The position numbers and the translations under genes are program-made. 64,000 nt of DNA, taken from contig CP016211.1 of assembly GCA_001931535.1 (NCBI GenBank), positions 3,686,501 to 3,750,500 on the forward strand, in the 5' to 3' direction. Each line of letters opens with the position of its first letter. Position 1 is the stretch's first letter. Below are positions 15,882 to 24,618 of this stretch, piece by piece. Source of the DNA: Minicystis rosea (GTDB lineage Bacteria > Myxococcota_A > Polyangia > Polyangiales > Polyangiaceae). Below the pieces are notes generated by a model that was not told the DNA's origin, searched no databases, and saw nothing but the letters and a program-made list of their open reading frames with translations.

Positions 15882-17194
15882 CAGAACTTCACCCCCAGCG
15901 TGACGCCGGCCGCGCCAATCCATCCTCCCGAGCGAGCGCTCGGCGCGCCTGGGTTGTCCGCCGCGATGCCCTTCGCCTTGACGTGATCGCGCGGGATCAG
16001 CGCCTGCGCCTGACCGAAGCCGTCGATGGCGAAGCGCGCCGACTTCGGGCCGAGCTCGACGCCGTAGCCGAAGGTCACGGCCGCGCGCGCGTTCTCGTAG
16101 ATGTTGCTCTCCTTGGTCTGCGCGGGCGCGGGCGAAGGCTCGAAGAAGAAGCCGCCGCGCACGGCCATCTCGACGTTGGGCGCCGGCTCGAAGGTGCGCT
16201 CCACGCCGGCGCGCGGGACCACGGTGTCGTGCCAGCCGGGCTTCGTCGCCGCGAGCGCGGAGCACGAGTCCATGAACGGCTGGCTCGGGTTCATCGGATC
16301 GACGAGCGGGCAACGAACGGTCGCCTCGGCGAGGCCGGGGAACGCGGACCAATGCTTGTAGGTGACGCCGATCGCGCCGCGCCAAGGGCCCTTGACGCGC
16401 GCGAACTCGAGCGCGACCTGCAACGGATCGTATTGCGCGATGCCGGAGATGTTGAGCGGCGGGACGGTGAGATCGCCGAGGTCTTTGACGTTGATCACCA
16501 CGTCGAAGCGCCCCACGAGCTTGCCGCGGAAGGTGACGCCCACGCGCCACGCGTCGCCGATGTCGTAGCTCGCGCCGACGATCGGCCCGTAGCTCGCGAC
16601 CAACGTGTCGTCGACGGTGGTGCCGATGCGACCCGATGCGTCCGTGGCCACGAGCACCGAGCCCGAGAGCGCGGCCAGGGCTGCGAAGCCGCCGCCGATG
16701 CGGAATCCATGGCTCAAGTCGATGCCGATGCCCGCCTGCACGGCCACCGATTGGGTGCGATCGGCGATGGGGAACTGCGGGCGCTCCGGGTAGAGGATGC
16801 GACCGCGCACGACGAGGTTGAAGGGCGTGAAGAAGCCGAGGCCGATGGCGATGCGATCTTTGAGGAAGCCGCCGAAAGGCACGGGGAGGACCGCGCCGAT
16901 GACGCTGCCATGAAGCGGCTCGTAGGCGATCTTGTCTTTGGCGGAGAGATCGAAGAGCCCCGAAACCACGCCGACGGTGAGGCTGCGATGGCGAGCGAGC
17001 GAGAGCAGCGCGGGGTTTCCGTAGACCGACTCGTAGCCCTGCGCGTCGGCCGCGCCGGTGGCGCCGAGCGCGCTCGAGCGGGCACCGAAGCCGAACACGT
17101 CCTCGGGCGAGGCCTTCGCGGCGCCCGCGCCGAGGCTCGTCGCGGCGAGGGCCGCAATCGCAGAGAGCCATCTCGCGCGGCGGGAACGGGCCAT
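15881..17194 (-). CDS. FadL/OmpP1-family outer membrane porin (paralog 1)
   Basis: 437 residues with a signal peptide (WLSAIAALAATSLGAGAAKAS), the N-terminal DVFGFGARSSALGATGAADAQGYESVYGNPALLSLARHRS block of the family, repeated barrel strands and a C-terminal ITLGVKF-like VTLGVKF strand ending in Phe. It is probably the first gene of the minus-strand group with a second FadL paralog, a propeller lipoprotein and a KirBac channel. It is divergent from the RlmN-type gene with 86 bases between the start codons. Confidence 0.8.
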   Translation of the reverse strand: MARSRRARWLSAIAALAATSLGAGAAKASPEDVFGFGARSSALGATGAADAQGYESVYGNPALLSLARHRSLTVGVVSGLFDLSAKDKIAYEPLHGSVIGAVLPVPFGGFLKDRIAIGLGFFTPFNLVVRGRILYPERPQFPIADRTQSVAVQAGIGIDLSHGFRIGGGFAALAALSGSVLVATDASGRIGTTVDDTLVASYGPIVGASYDIGDAWRVGVTFRGKLVGRFDVVINVKDLGDLTVPPLNISGIAQYDPLQVALEFARVKGPWRGAIGVTYKHWSAFPGLAEATVRCPLVDPMNPSQPFMDSCSALAATKPGWHDTVVPRAGVERTFEPAPNVEMAVRGGFFFEPSPAPAQTKESNIYENARAAVTFGYGVELGPKSARFAIDGFGQAQALIPRDHVKAKGIAADNPGAPSARSGGWIGAAGVTLGVKF

Positions 17195-17280
17195 GGAAAG
17201 CGACGGTAGATGGAGCCCGGGGTCCGCGTCGAGAACGAGAACGGGATCGGACCCGAAGAAGGGCTATAGTCCGCCCCGCT

Positions 17281-18420
17281 GTGACCCTCGGTCCCCTCCA
17301 GGCGGTCCTCCCCGCCGATCTCGCGCGCGCCGCCGGCATCGATCTCACCGATGCCCGGCGCATCATTTCCCTCGTGCACCGCAAAGGTCCCCTGCCCGAC
17401 CGCGCGCCGGCCACCATCCGTCGCGCCGCGCTCGACGCCGTGCGCGCGATCGGGAGCGTGCCCGCGCTGGAGCTGGCCGAGCGCCGCCCGAGCGCGGTCG
17501 ATCCTTTCGTGAAATATGCGTTTCGCCTCGCGGATTCCGCGGTGATCGAGACGGTGCGCATCCCGCTGGAGAAGCCGGGTCGCTTCTCGGTGTGCGTCAG
17601 CTCGCAGGTCGGCTGCGCGCTCGCCTGCGCCTTCTGCGCGACGGGGCGCATGGGCCTCGTGCGCAACCTCGAGGTCTGGGAGATCGTCGAGCAGGTGCGC
17701 GCCGTGCGCGCCGATCTGGCCGCCGAAGCCGCAGCATCGGAGGGCGCAGGCCCCGATGGCCCGCCGCGCGGTCGCGTCCACGGCGTTCTCTTCCAGGGCA
17801 TGGGCGAGCCGCTCTCCAATGCCGATCGGGTCATCCAAGCGATTCGCGTGCTCGCCGAGCCGAGCGCGCAGGCCATCGACATGCGCAACATCACCGTGTG
17901 CACCGCGGGCCTGCCGAGCGGGATCGAGCGGCTCGCGCGCGAGGTGCCGGCGGTGCGGCTCGGCGTCTCGCTGGGCGCGGTGATCCCGGGCCGGCGGCGC
18001 GCGCTGATGCCCATCGACAACGCCCATCCGCTCGCGGACGTGCTCGCCGCCGCCGGCGCCCACGCGCGCGTCACGGGCAATGCGCCGATGCTGGCTTATA
18101 CGCTCCTCGCCGGTCAAAACGACACGGACGAAGATGCCAATGCGCTCGCCGACCTCTGTGTGCAGTTCCGGGCGGATCATGGCATCGGCGCGCGCCTCAG
18201 CCTGATTCCGTACAACCCGGTCGACGGCGCCGGATTCGTGCGCTCACCGCGTCTCGAGGCTTTCCGGGACGTCTTTCGGGCACGTGGTTTGGGGACGATC
18301 GTGCGTTATTCGGGTGGTGGCGACGTGGGCGCCGCGTGTGGACAGCTCGCGCGTCCGACCATGGGCAAAGGCAAGCTCGTGGCTCGGGGCGCGGTTGCGC
18401 CGGTGGAGTCACGCGACTAA
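17281..18420 (+). CDS. rlmN: RlmN/Cfr-family radical SAM rRNA methyltransferase
   Basis: 379 residues. The radical SAM cluster is C112-x3-C116-x2-C119 within VGCALACAFCATGRMG. The N-terminal helical domain carries KYAFRLADSAVIETVRIP, and MGEPLSNADRVI follows the cluster. The C-terminal GGDVGAACGQL has Cys353, matching the methyl-carrying Cys of RlmN (Cys355 in E. coli). RlmN methylates C2 of A2503 in 23S rRNA and A37 of some tRNAs. Small departures from the common motifs (GRMGLVRNL instead of QQGFNRNL, MGEPLSN instead of MGEPLLN) place it in a divergent subgroup. GTG start, with TATAGT ending 10 bases upstream. Confidence 0.85.
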   Translation: MTLGPLQAVLPADLARAAGIDLTDARRIISLVHRKGPLPDRAPATIRRAALDAVRAIGSVPALELAERRPSAVDPFVKYAFRLADSAVIETVRIPLEKPGRFSVCVSSQVGCALACAFCATGRMGLVRNLEVWEIVEQVRAVRADLAAEAAASEGAGPDGPPRGRVHGVLFQGMGEPLSNADRVIQAIRVLAEPSAQAIDMRNITVCTAGLPSGIERLAREVPAVRLGVSLGAVIPGRRRALMPIDNAHPLADVLAAAGAHARVTGNAPMLAYTLLAGQNDTDEDANALADLCVQFRADHGIGARLSLIPYNPVDGAGFVRSPRLEAFRDVFRARGLGTIVRYSGGGDVGAACGQLARPTMGKGKLVARGAVAPVESRD

Positions 18421-18434
18421 CTTCACCGCTCGAC

Positions 18435-18908
18435 GTGAAAGCGTGGAAAGCGTGGATCGAGCGCTGCCGCAAGCATCAGCGCTCAATCGCCATCGTCGTG
18501 GTCGTCCTCGCGTGGGGCATCGCCTTCCGATCCTGCTTCATCCAAGGATGGAGCAATATGTTCGGGTCGGCGGCGCCGCCCACGCGCGGCAACGCGGTGG
18601 CGATCAAAGACAAGGACGTCGAGACCACCGCCGAGCAGCAAAAGCGCCTCGAAAAGCACAAAAGCGAGATCCGAGAGACGCTGTCGGGGCTCAAGACGGA
18701 TCTCCTCGGCGACACCCGCAAGACGCGTGGCGACACGCCTCGTGAGAGCAAGACCATCCCGCGCGACGTGGCCCGCTACACCCAGCGTGATGCCTGCTTC
18801 CAAATGAAGCTCGAGTATCCCGATCGCTTCGGCGATGTCGACTGCATGGAAGGGGACTACGACGACACCGAGCCTTGGTTCAAAGCCGATCGCAGGGCGG
18901 GTCAGTGA
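18435..18908 (+). CDS. Small single-pass membrane protein of unknown function
   Basis: 157 residues from GTG at 18435. One N-terminal membrane helix (about residues 16-32, RSIAIVVVVLAWGIAFRSCF) precedes a charged soluble part with a short coiled coil (TAEQQKRLEKHKSEIRETLSG) and two late Cys (ACFQMKLEYPDRFGDVDCME) that could form a disulphide. It lies 14 bases after the RlmN-type gene and is probably co-transcribed. No family recognised. Confidence 0.6.
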   Translation: MKAWKAWIERCRKHQRSIAIVVVVLAWGIAFRSCFIQGWSNMFGSAAPPTRGNAVAIKDKDVETTAEQQKRLEKHKSEIRETLSGLKTDLLGDTRKTRGDTPRESKTIPRDVARYTQRDACFQMKLEYPDRFGDVDCMEGDYDDTEPWFKADRRAGQ

Positions 18909-18926
18909 TTCGATATCACGCCTGAA

Positions 18927-18967
18927 GATGTGTCGACGATTGCGTAGCAGCAACCATCGACACATCT
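18927..18967. terminator. Hairpin after the rlmN transcript
   Basis: Perfect 10-bp arms GATGTGTCGA (18927-18936) and TCGACACATC (18957-18966), extended by one A-T pair, with TTG/CAA pairing inside the loop. It begins 18 bases after the stop codon. No T-tract follows, so it may be a rho-dependent end or a processing hairpin. Confidence 0.5.
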
Positions 18968-19125
18968 CGAGCCCGCGTCAGTCCCTTTCCCACATCACAT
19001 CTCGATCCGGGCGCCCTCGCGGACCTCTTCGTTGGTGAGCGGCCCTCCCGACGGAGCACGATAACGACGCCCCGTCCCGAACGAGATCTCACCATCGCGC
19101 GCGGTGCCCGCACTACCCTGCGCGC

Positions 19126-22100
19126 ATGGCTCGAGGTCCTTCGCATCGCGCATGGCTCCTGCTGCTCTCGCTGCTCGCCCTCGTCGGCTGCGGCGGCGGG
19201 ACCGAGACTCGTCCCCACCCCGAGGTCGACGCCGGCACGGATGCCGAAGGCATGCCGGACGCGCCCATCGAAATGGACGCCGGGTGTCCGCCGGGCTCGT
19301 ATCCCGACGGCGGCGCCTGCGTGATCGACGCCAAATGCTCGAGCGCGCCCTGCGGCCCCCACGGCACGTGCGACGACACGAGCGGATCGGCCGTGTGCAC
19401 GTGCGAGAAGGGCTGGGCGGGCGCGACGTGCGCGTCGTGCGACACCGCGGGCGGTTATCACGACGACGGCAAGGGCCAGTGTACCAGCGATCCTTGCATG
19501 CCGAATCCGTGCATGTCGCCGGACCGCGTCTGCGTGGCCGGCGACGGCGGCTCGCTCTGCGTTTGCAAGCCGGGCACGCACGACGACGGCGGCGCCTGCA
19601 TGCCCGACACCACGTGCCTCCCGACCACGTGCAGTGGACATGGCACCTGCGCCGAGAGCGACGGCAAGACGGTCTGCACCTGCGAGCCCGGTTGGTCGGG
19701 GACGGCGTGCGCGCAATGCGATGACGTCAATGGTTATCACCCCGACGGCAACGGCGGCTGCACCACCGATCCTTGCCTGCCGAGCCCGTGCACCGCGCCG
19801 CATCAGACCGTGTGCACCGCGGCCGGCGGCAACCCCACCTGCGCCTGTGATCCGGGCTATCACGATCAAGGCGGCACCTGCATCATCGACGAGACCTGCA
19901 CGCCGACGAGCTGCTCGGGCCACGGCGCCTGCTCGGTGCAGAGCGGCCACGTGGCATGCGCCTGCGACCCTGGTTTCTCGGGTGCGGCGTGCGCATCGTG
20001 CGATACGGCGGGCGGCTATCACGACGACGGCAACGGCGGCTGCACCAACGATCCTTGCCTGCCGAGCCCGTGCACCGTCCCCAACAAGACGGCTTGCGTG
20101 GCGCAGGGCACGGCCTACGTCTGCCAGTGCATCGCCGGCTATCACGACGACGGCGCCGGCGGCTGCACCAACGATCCTTGCGTCCCGAACCTCTGCTTGG
20201 CGATGAACCAGGCTTGTCAGGTCGTGGGCGGCATGGCGCAGTGCTACACGCCCAACTGCAACGACGGTAACCCGTGCACGACCGACGCCCTCGTCGGCGG
20301 CAATTGCCAGCACACGCCGCTCGCCAATGGCACGAGCTGCCAAACCTCGTTGTGCAAGACCGGGGAAGCATGCCAGTCGGGCGTGTGCGCCGGCGGCGCG
20401 CCGCTCGTGTGCAACGACGGTAACCCGTGCACCGACGACACCTGCGATCCGATGCAGGGCTGCGTCTCGGTGCCGAACGACGCCAACGTGCCCAGCGACG
20501 GGATCGGCTGCACCATCGATACGTGCAGCAACGGCTTCGCCGCGCACGCCCCGAGCAACGCCGCCTGCGACGACGGTCTCTGGTGCACCGGCACCGAGGT
20601 CTGCCAGCCCGGGCAACCGGACGCCGACGCGCAGGGCTGCCGGCACACCAACGTTCCGCAACCGCCCGCGAGCAGCGGCGCCTGCTCGTCGTACGGCGCG
20701 TGCAGCGAGGCGACACACAGCTTCCCGCAGGTGTTCGCGCCGAATGGCACCTCGTGCAACGACGGCATCCCGTGCACGAGCGGTGACGTGTGCAATGGCC
20801 AAGGCGCCTGTCAGGGCACGGCCGGCACGGGCTGCAGCGGCGGCGGCGCATGCTCGAGCACCCATCCGGGCGACGGAAACGTCGACATCCCCGTCGGCGT
20901 CGTGCTCGGCACCATCACGCTCGGCGGCGCGCCGCTCCCGACCACCAACACCGATTACGACGGCGCCGACATCTACCTCGTCGCCAAGGACACCGGCGCG
21001 GCGCACCTCATCGGCGGCTACAGCTATCAATACCAGTCCGCCAACGTCTATTCGCTCCGCACTGGGACCTATGGCGGCAAAGTGATCGCCGGCATCTACG
21101 ACGTGCTTTATCGCAGGTATTGGAACGGCACCACGAACAACACCGTTTCACGCACGCTCCCCACCGAGACCCATGTCGCCGGCTACAGGATCCTCCAATC
21201 CGGTGTCGTGATCGGCACGGGCACCACCACGCTCGACGTCGACATCCCCGTGGCCACCGTGACCGGCACCATCACGCTCGGCGGATCGCCGCTGCCGGCG
21301 ACCAACACCGATTACGACGGCGCCGACATCTACCTCGTCGCCAAGGACACGGGCGCGGCGCACCTCATCGGCGGCTACAGCTATCAATACCAATCCGCCA
21401 ACGTCTACGCCCTCCGCACCGGAACGTACGGCGGCAAGGTCCCGGCCGGCGTCTACGACGTGCTTTATCGCAGGTATTGGAACGGCACCACGAACAACAC
21501 CGTTTCGCGCACCCTCCCCACGGAGACCCATGTCGCGGGCTACAGAATCCTCCAAACCAATCTCAACGTGCCCGCGGGTGCGACGACGCTCAACGTCGAC
21601 ATCCCCGTCGCGACGGTGACGGGCACCATCACGCTCGGCGGCGCGCCGTTGCCGGCGACCAACACCGATTACGACGGCGCCGACATCTACCTCGTCGCCA
21701 AGGACACCGGCGCGGCGCACCTCATCGGCGGCTACAGCTATCAATACCAGTCCGCCAACGTCTATGCCCTCCGCACCGGAACCTACGGCGGCAAGGTCCC
21801 GGCCGGCCTCTATGACGTGCTTTATCGCAGGTATTGGAACGGCACCACGAACAACACCGTTTCGCGCACCCTCCCCACCGAGACCCATGTCGCCGGCTAC
21901 AGGGTCCTCCAAACCAATCTCAACGTGCCCGCAGGGGCGACGACGCTCAACGTCGACATCCCCGTGGCCACCGTGACCGGGACGATCACGCTCGCGGGTG
22001 CAGCGCTGCCGGCGACCAACACCGATTACGACGGCGCCGACATCTACCTCGTCGCCAAGGACACCGGCGCGGCGCACCTCATCGGCGGCTACAGCTATCA

Positions 22101-23004
22101 ATACCAATCCGCCAACGTCTACGCGCTCCGCACCGGGACGTACGGCGGCAAGGTCCCCGCCGGCGTCTACGACGTGCTTTATCGCAGGTATTGGAACGGC
22201 ACCACGAACAACACCGTTTCACGTACGCTCCCCACGGAGACCCATGTCGCGGGCTACAGAATCCTCCAAACCAATCTCAACGTGCCCGCGGGTGCGACGA
22301 CGCTCAACATCGACATCCCCGTGGCCACCGTGACGGGCACCATCACGCTCGCGGGTGCAGCGCTGCCGGCCACCAACACCGATTACGACGGCGCCGACAT
22401 CTACCTCGTCGCCAAGGACACCGGCGCGGCCCACCTCATCGGCGGCTACAGCTATCAATACCAATCCGCCAACGTCTACACACTCCGCACCGGAACGTAC
22501 GGCGGCAAGGTCCCGGCCGGCGTCTACGACGTGCTTTATCGCAGGTATTGGAACGGCACGACGAACAACACCGTTTCGCGTACCCTCCCCACGGAGACCC
22601 ATGTCGCCGGCTACAGGATCCTCCAGAGCAACCTCAACGTGCCGGCGGGCGCAACGACGCTGAACATCAACATCCCCGTCGCCACCGTGACTGGCACCAT
22701 CACGCTCGCCGGTGCAGCGCTGCCGGCGACGAACACCGATTACGACGGTGGCGACATCTATCTCGTCGCCAAGGACACCGGCGCGGCCCATCTCATCGGC
22801 GGCTACAGCTATCAATATCAGTCCGCCAACGTGTACGCGCTCCGGACCGGGACGTACGGCGGCAAGGTCCCCGTCGGTGTCTACGACGTCCAGTATCGCA
22901 GGTACTGGAACGGCAGCACGAACAACACCGTTTCACGTACGCTTCCCATGGCGACCCACGTCGCTGGGTACCGCCTCCTCGATCAGTGCATGGCGACGCC
23001 CTGA
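19126..23004 (+). CDS. Cysteine-rich EGF-like lipoprotein with six 119-residue repeats
   Basis: 1292 residues. The signal ends in LALVGCGGG, a lipobox with Cys about 22. An Asp/Ala linker is followed by about five EGF-like modules (for example CSGHGTCAESDGKTVCTCEPGWSG and CSGHGACSVQSGHVACACDP), then cysteine-rich blocks of NDGNPCTDDTCD type common in myxobacterial surface proteins (about residues 380-580). From about residue 587 to the end are six nearly identical 119-residue units containing TDYDGADIYLVAKDTGAAHL, then YSYQYQSANVYALRTGTYGG and YDVLYRRYWNGTTNNTVSRT. The units are Tyr-rich and look like beta-sandwich domains; I do not recognise the family. It should sit on the cell surface and may be adhesive or structural. 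TACCCT ends 6 bases before the ATG. Confidence 0.85.
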   Translation: MARGPSHRAWLLLLSLLALVGCGGGTETRPHPEVDAGTDAEGMPDAPIEMDAGCPPGSYPDGGACVIDAKCSSAPCGPHGTCDDTSGSAVCTCEKGWAGATCASCDTAGGYHDDGKGQCTSDPCMPNPCMSPDRVCVAGDGGSLCVCKPGTHDDGGACMPDTTCLPTTCSGHGTCAESDGKTVCTCEPGWSGTACAQCDDVNGYHPDGNGGCTTDPCLPSPCTAPHQTVCTAAGGNPTCACDPGYHDQGGTCIIDETCTPTSCSGHGACSVQSGHVACACDPGFSGAACASCDTAGGYHDDGNGGCTNDPCLPSPCTVPNKTACVAQGTAYVCQCIAGYHDDGAGGCTNDPCVPNLCLAMNQACQVVGGMAQCYTPNCNDGNPCTTDALVGGNCQHTPLANGTSCQTSLCKTGEACQSGVCAGGAPLVCNDGNPCTDDTCDPMQGCVSVPNDANVPSDGIGCTIDTCSNGFAAHAPSNAACDDGLWCTGTEVCQPGQPDADAQGCRHTNVPQPPASSGACSSYGACSEATHSFPQVFAPNGTSCNDGIPCTSGDVCNGQGACQGTAGTGCSGGGACSSTHPGDGNVDIPVGVVLGTITLGGAPLPTTNTDYDGADIYLVAKDTGAAHLIGGYSYQYQSANVYSLRTGTYGGKVIAGIYDVLYRRYWNGTTNNTVSRTLPTETHVAGYRILQSGVVIGTGTTTLDVDIPVATVTGTITLGGSPLPATNTDYDGADIYLVAKDTGAAHLIGGYSYQYQSANVYALRTGTYGGKVPAGVYDVLYRRYWNGTTNNTVSRTLPTETHVAGYRILQTNLNVPAGATTLNVDIPVATVTGTITLGGAPLPATNTDYDGADIYLVAKDTGAAHLIGGYSYQYQSANVYALRTGTYGGKVPAGLYDVLYRRYWNGTTNNTVSRTLPTETHVAGYRVLQTNLNVPAGATTLNVDIPVATVTGTITLAGAALPATNTDYDGADIYLVAKDTGAAHLIGGYSYQYQSANVYALRTGTYGGKVPAGVYDVLYRRYWNGTTNNTVSRTLPTETHVAGYRILQTNLNVPAGATTLNIDIPVATVTGTITLAGAALPATNTDYDGADIYLVAKDTGAAHLIGGYSYQYQSANVYTLRTGTYGGKVPAGVYDVLYRRYWNGTTNNTVSRTLPTETHVAGYRILQSNLNVPAGATTLNINIPVATVTGTITLAGAALPATNTDYDGGDIYLVAKDTGAAHLIGGYSYQYQSANVYALRTGTYGGKVPVGVYDVQYRRYWNGSTNNTVSRTLPMATHVAGYRLLDQCMATP
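20884..23001 (+). repeat. Six tandem 357-bp coding repeats
   Basis: Unit starts, taken at the codon before ATCCCC, are 20884, 21241, 21598, 21955, 22312 and 22669: exactly 357 bases apart each time. The copies are almost identical at the nucleotide level, including silent sites; the first and last differ most. That pattern indicates recent amplification or ongoing gene conversion, and such arrays are likely to vary in copy number between strains or to be misassembled. Confidence 0.92.
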
Positions 23005-23018
23005 CGGCTCACGCCTCG

Positions 23019-23048
23019 CGGCGCCGTGCCCTCTGTGACACGGCGCCG
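23019..23048. terminator. Hairpin between convergent genes
   Basis: Perfect 10-bp arms CGGCGCCGTG (23019-23028) and CACGGCGCCG (23039-23048) with a 10-base loop, centred in the 59-base gap between the repeat lipoprotein and the convergent cytochrome gene. It would work on either strand; no T-tract. Confidence 0.6.
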
Positions 23049-23063
23049 TGAGCGCGAGGGTCG

Positions 23064-24527
23064 CTAAAGGCTCTTCAGATACGCGATCAGCGCCTGCTTG
23101 TCGGCATCCGACAAGGTCACGCCGAACTCGTGGCCTTGGTTGCTGTTGCCGAGCGCCGTCGTGTCCACGAGGAAGCCGTCCCGCATCCACGACACCGGGC
23201 GCTCGGCCGCCGGTGTCAACAGATCTTCCAGCGTGGGGACCGCGCCGTTGTGCAGGTAGGGGGCGGTGGCCCAGAGGCCGCGCAGATCCGAGGTGCGGTA
23301 GCCATCCGTCTGCCCCACCGAGAGGTGATGGCTGATGATGAAGGCGATGAGATCGGCATAACCATCGTCGGTCCCGGCATCGCCCGGAGCGCCGGCGTCG
23401 GGGCCGACCGAGTCGTCGACGAGCACGCGGTGGAGGATGTCGGTGCGAATCGAGCCCTTGGGGAAGGCCGGGTCCTCGCCCGGAATCCGATCCTTGCCGC
23501 TCGGATCCTTGTCGTAGGGAATCACGTCGTCGAGCCCGATGTCCTCGGGGTGGTGGCAGCTCCCGCACTTGGCCGTCTCGAAGACGGTTTTGCCCTTGGC
23601 CACGAGCGTCGAATCCAGCGCGGGGCCGGCGGGCGGCGCGAAGGCGCCGAAGAATGCCAGGAAGGCATCCACCCGCTCTTCGGCCGGGAATGGCACCTTG
23701 GCGGTCATGTCGTTGGGGCTGCCGGCGCCGAAGGAGTAGATGGCGAAATAGGCTTCGGTGCGCACGTTGGCGCCCGTGCCCAAGTAGTTCATGTGGGTGC
23801 GCTGCGAGAGCGTAAAATAGGGCGGAAAGTCGGCCGCGACGACGTAGGGATAGTCACCCGATTCGGCGTTGAAGCGGCCGGGGCCGAGGCCCAGTGCCTT
23901 TTGCTCGGCGAGCGGCGTGAGCAGGGACGGGTGCCCCGCGGCCACCCAACGCTTGTTGATCTCGACGCGGAAGCGGCCGACATCGAGCTTGCCATTGGGA
24001 GCGCCGAACCAGATGCGCCCGTCGGCGAGCTTTCCCGTGTGGCACATCGCGCAGGTCTCGTGGACCTTGGTGGGGCTGTGCAAACCGCGTTTGAGGCCGA
24101 TGGGCAAATCGTCGTTCGGATCGGGGATGAAGCCGAATTTTTCGAACTGGTTGCCGAAGACGGCGGGCTCGTTCTTCAGGAGATCGAGCATGAAATCGGT
24201 GGTCGGCCACTCGTCGAGATCTTCGGTGCCCCAGGCGTCGAGGAGGAAGAGACATTGGCCCTGCGCATTGGGATCGCTCGGCCCGACCTCGTTGGCAGCG
24301 CCCACCGATTTGCATTTCTCGGGTGGGATGAAGACCACCGGCATCCCGCCCGAGCCGCCCATTCCACCATCGGGCGCGGCGCCGCCGGTGCCGGCGTCGG
24401 GCTTGCCGGTCTCGCTGTTGCTGCTGCAGCTCGGGAGCGCGACGGCGCCCGCGAGCGCGCCGCCCGCGAGGCAGAGACCGAGGAGGGACGCGCCCGCGCG
24501 CGAGCCGAAAGAGACCTTGTTCTTCAT
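23064..24527 (-). CDS. Di-haem cytochrome c peroxidase/MauG-like lipoprotein
   Basis: 487 residues. The N-terminus is a signal with a lipobox-like ALPSCSSN, then a Gly/Ala/Asp linker. Two c-type haem motifs are seen: CAMCH (C159-C162-H163) and CGSCH (C321-C324-H325). The C-terminal half has the MauG/peroxidase pattern TSDLRGLWATAPYLHNGAVPTLEDLL and ends with an ALIAYLKSL helix. Such proteins reduce peroxide or oxidise protein side chains in the periplasm. The arrangement, with a long N-terminal region containing the first haem, is unlike classical CcpA. The start ATG at 24527 is followed by a typical signal sequence. It follows another di-haem gene on the same strand. Confidence 0.8.
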   Translation of the reverse strand: MKNKVSFGSRAGASLLGLCLAGGALAGAVALPSCSSNSETGKPDAGTGGAAPDGGMGGSGGMPVVFIPPEKCKSVGAANEVGPSDPNAQGQCLFLLDAWGTEDLDEWPTTDFMLDLLKNEPAVFGNQFEKFGFIPDPNDDLPIGLKRGLHSPTKVHETCAMCHTGKLADGRIWFGAPNGKLDVGRFRVEINKRWVAAGHPSLLTPLAEQKALGLGPGRFNAESGDYPYVVAADFPPYFTLSQRTHMNYLGTGANVRTEAYFAIYSFGAGSPNDMTAKVPFPAEERVDAFLAFFGAFAPPAGPALDSTLVAKGKTVFETAKCGSCHHPEDIGLDDVIPYDKDPSGKDRIPGEDPAFPKGSIRTDILHRVLVDDSVGPDAGAPGDAGTDDGYADLIAFIISHHLSVGQTDGYRTSDLRGLWATAPYLHNGAVPTLEDLLTPAAERPVSWMRDGFLVDTTALGNSNQGHEFGVTLSDADKQALIAYLKSL

Positions 24528-24618
24528 GCGATACCTCGCGCCGAGCCGTGCCGGCGGCGCCGATGGTAGCTTGCGTGGAAAGGAGGGTGTCAAGGCGGAG
24601 ACATCGACGCGCGATGCG

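Noticed and set aside
14499..18080. Single 1193-residue minus-strand protein
   Set aside because: Only the part from 15881 downward is a recognisable porin; the upstream part is antisense to rlmN and overlaps another porin gene in a different frame.
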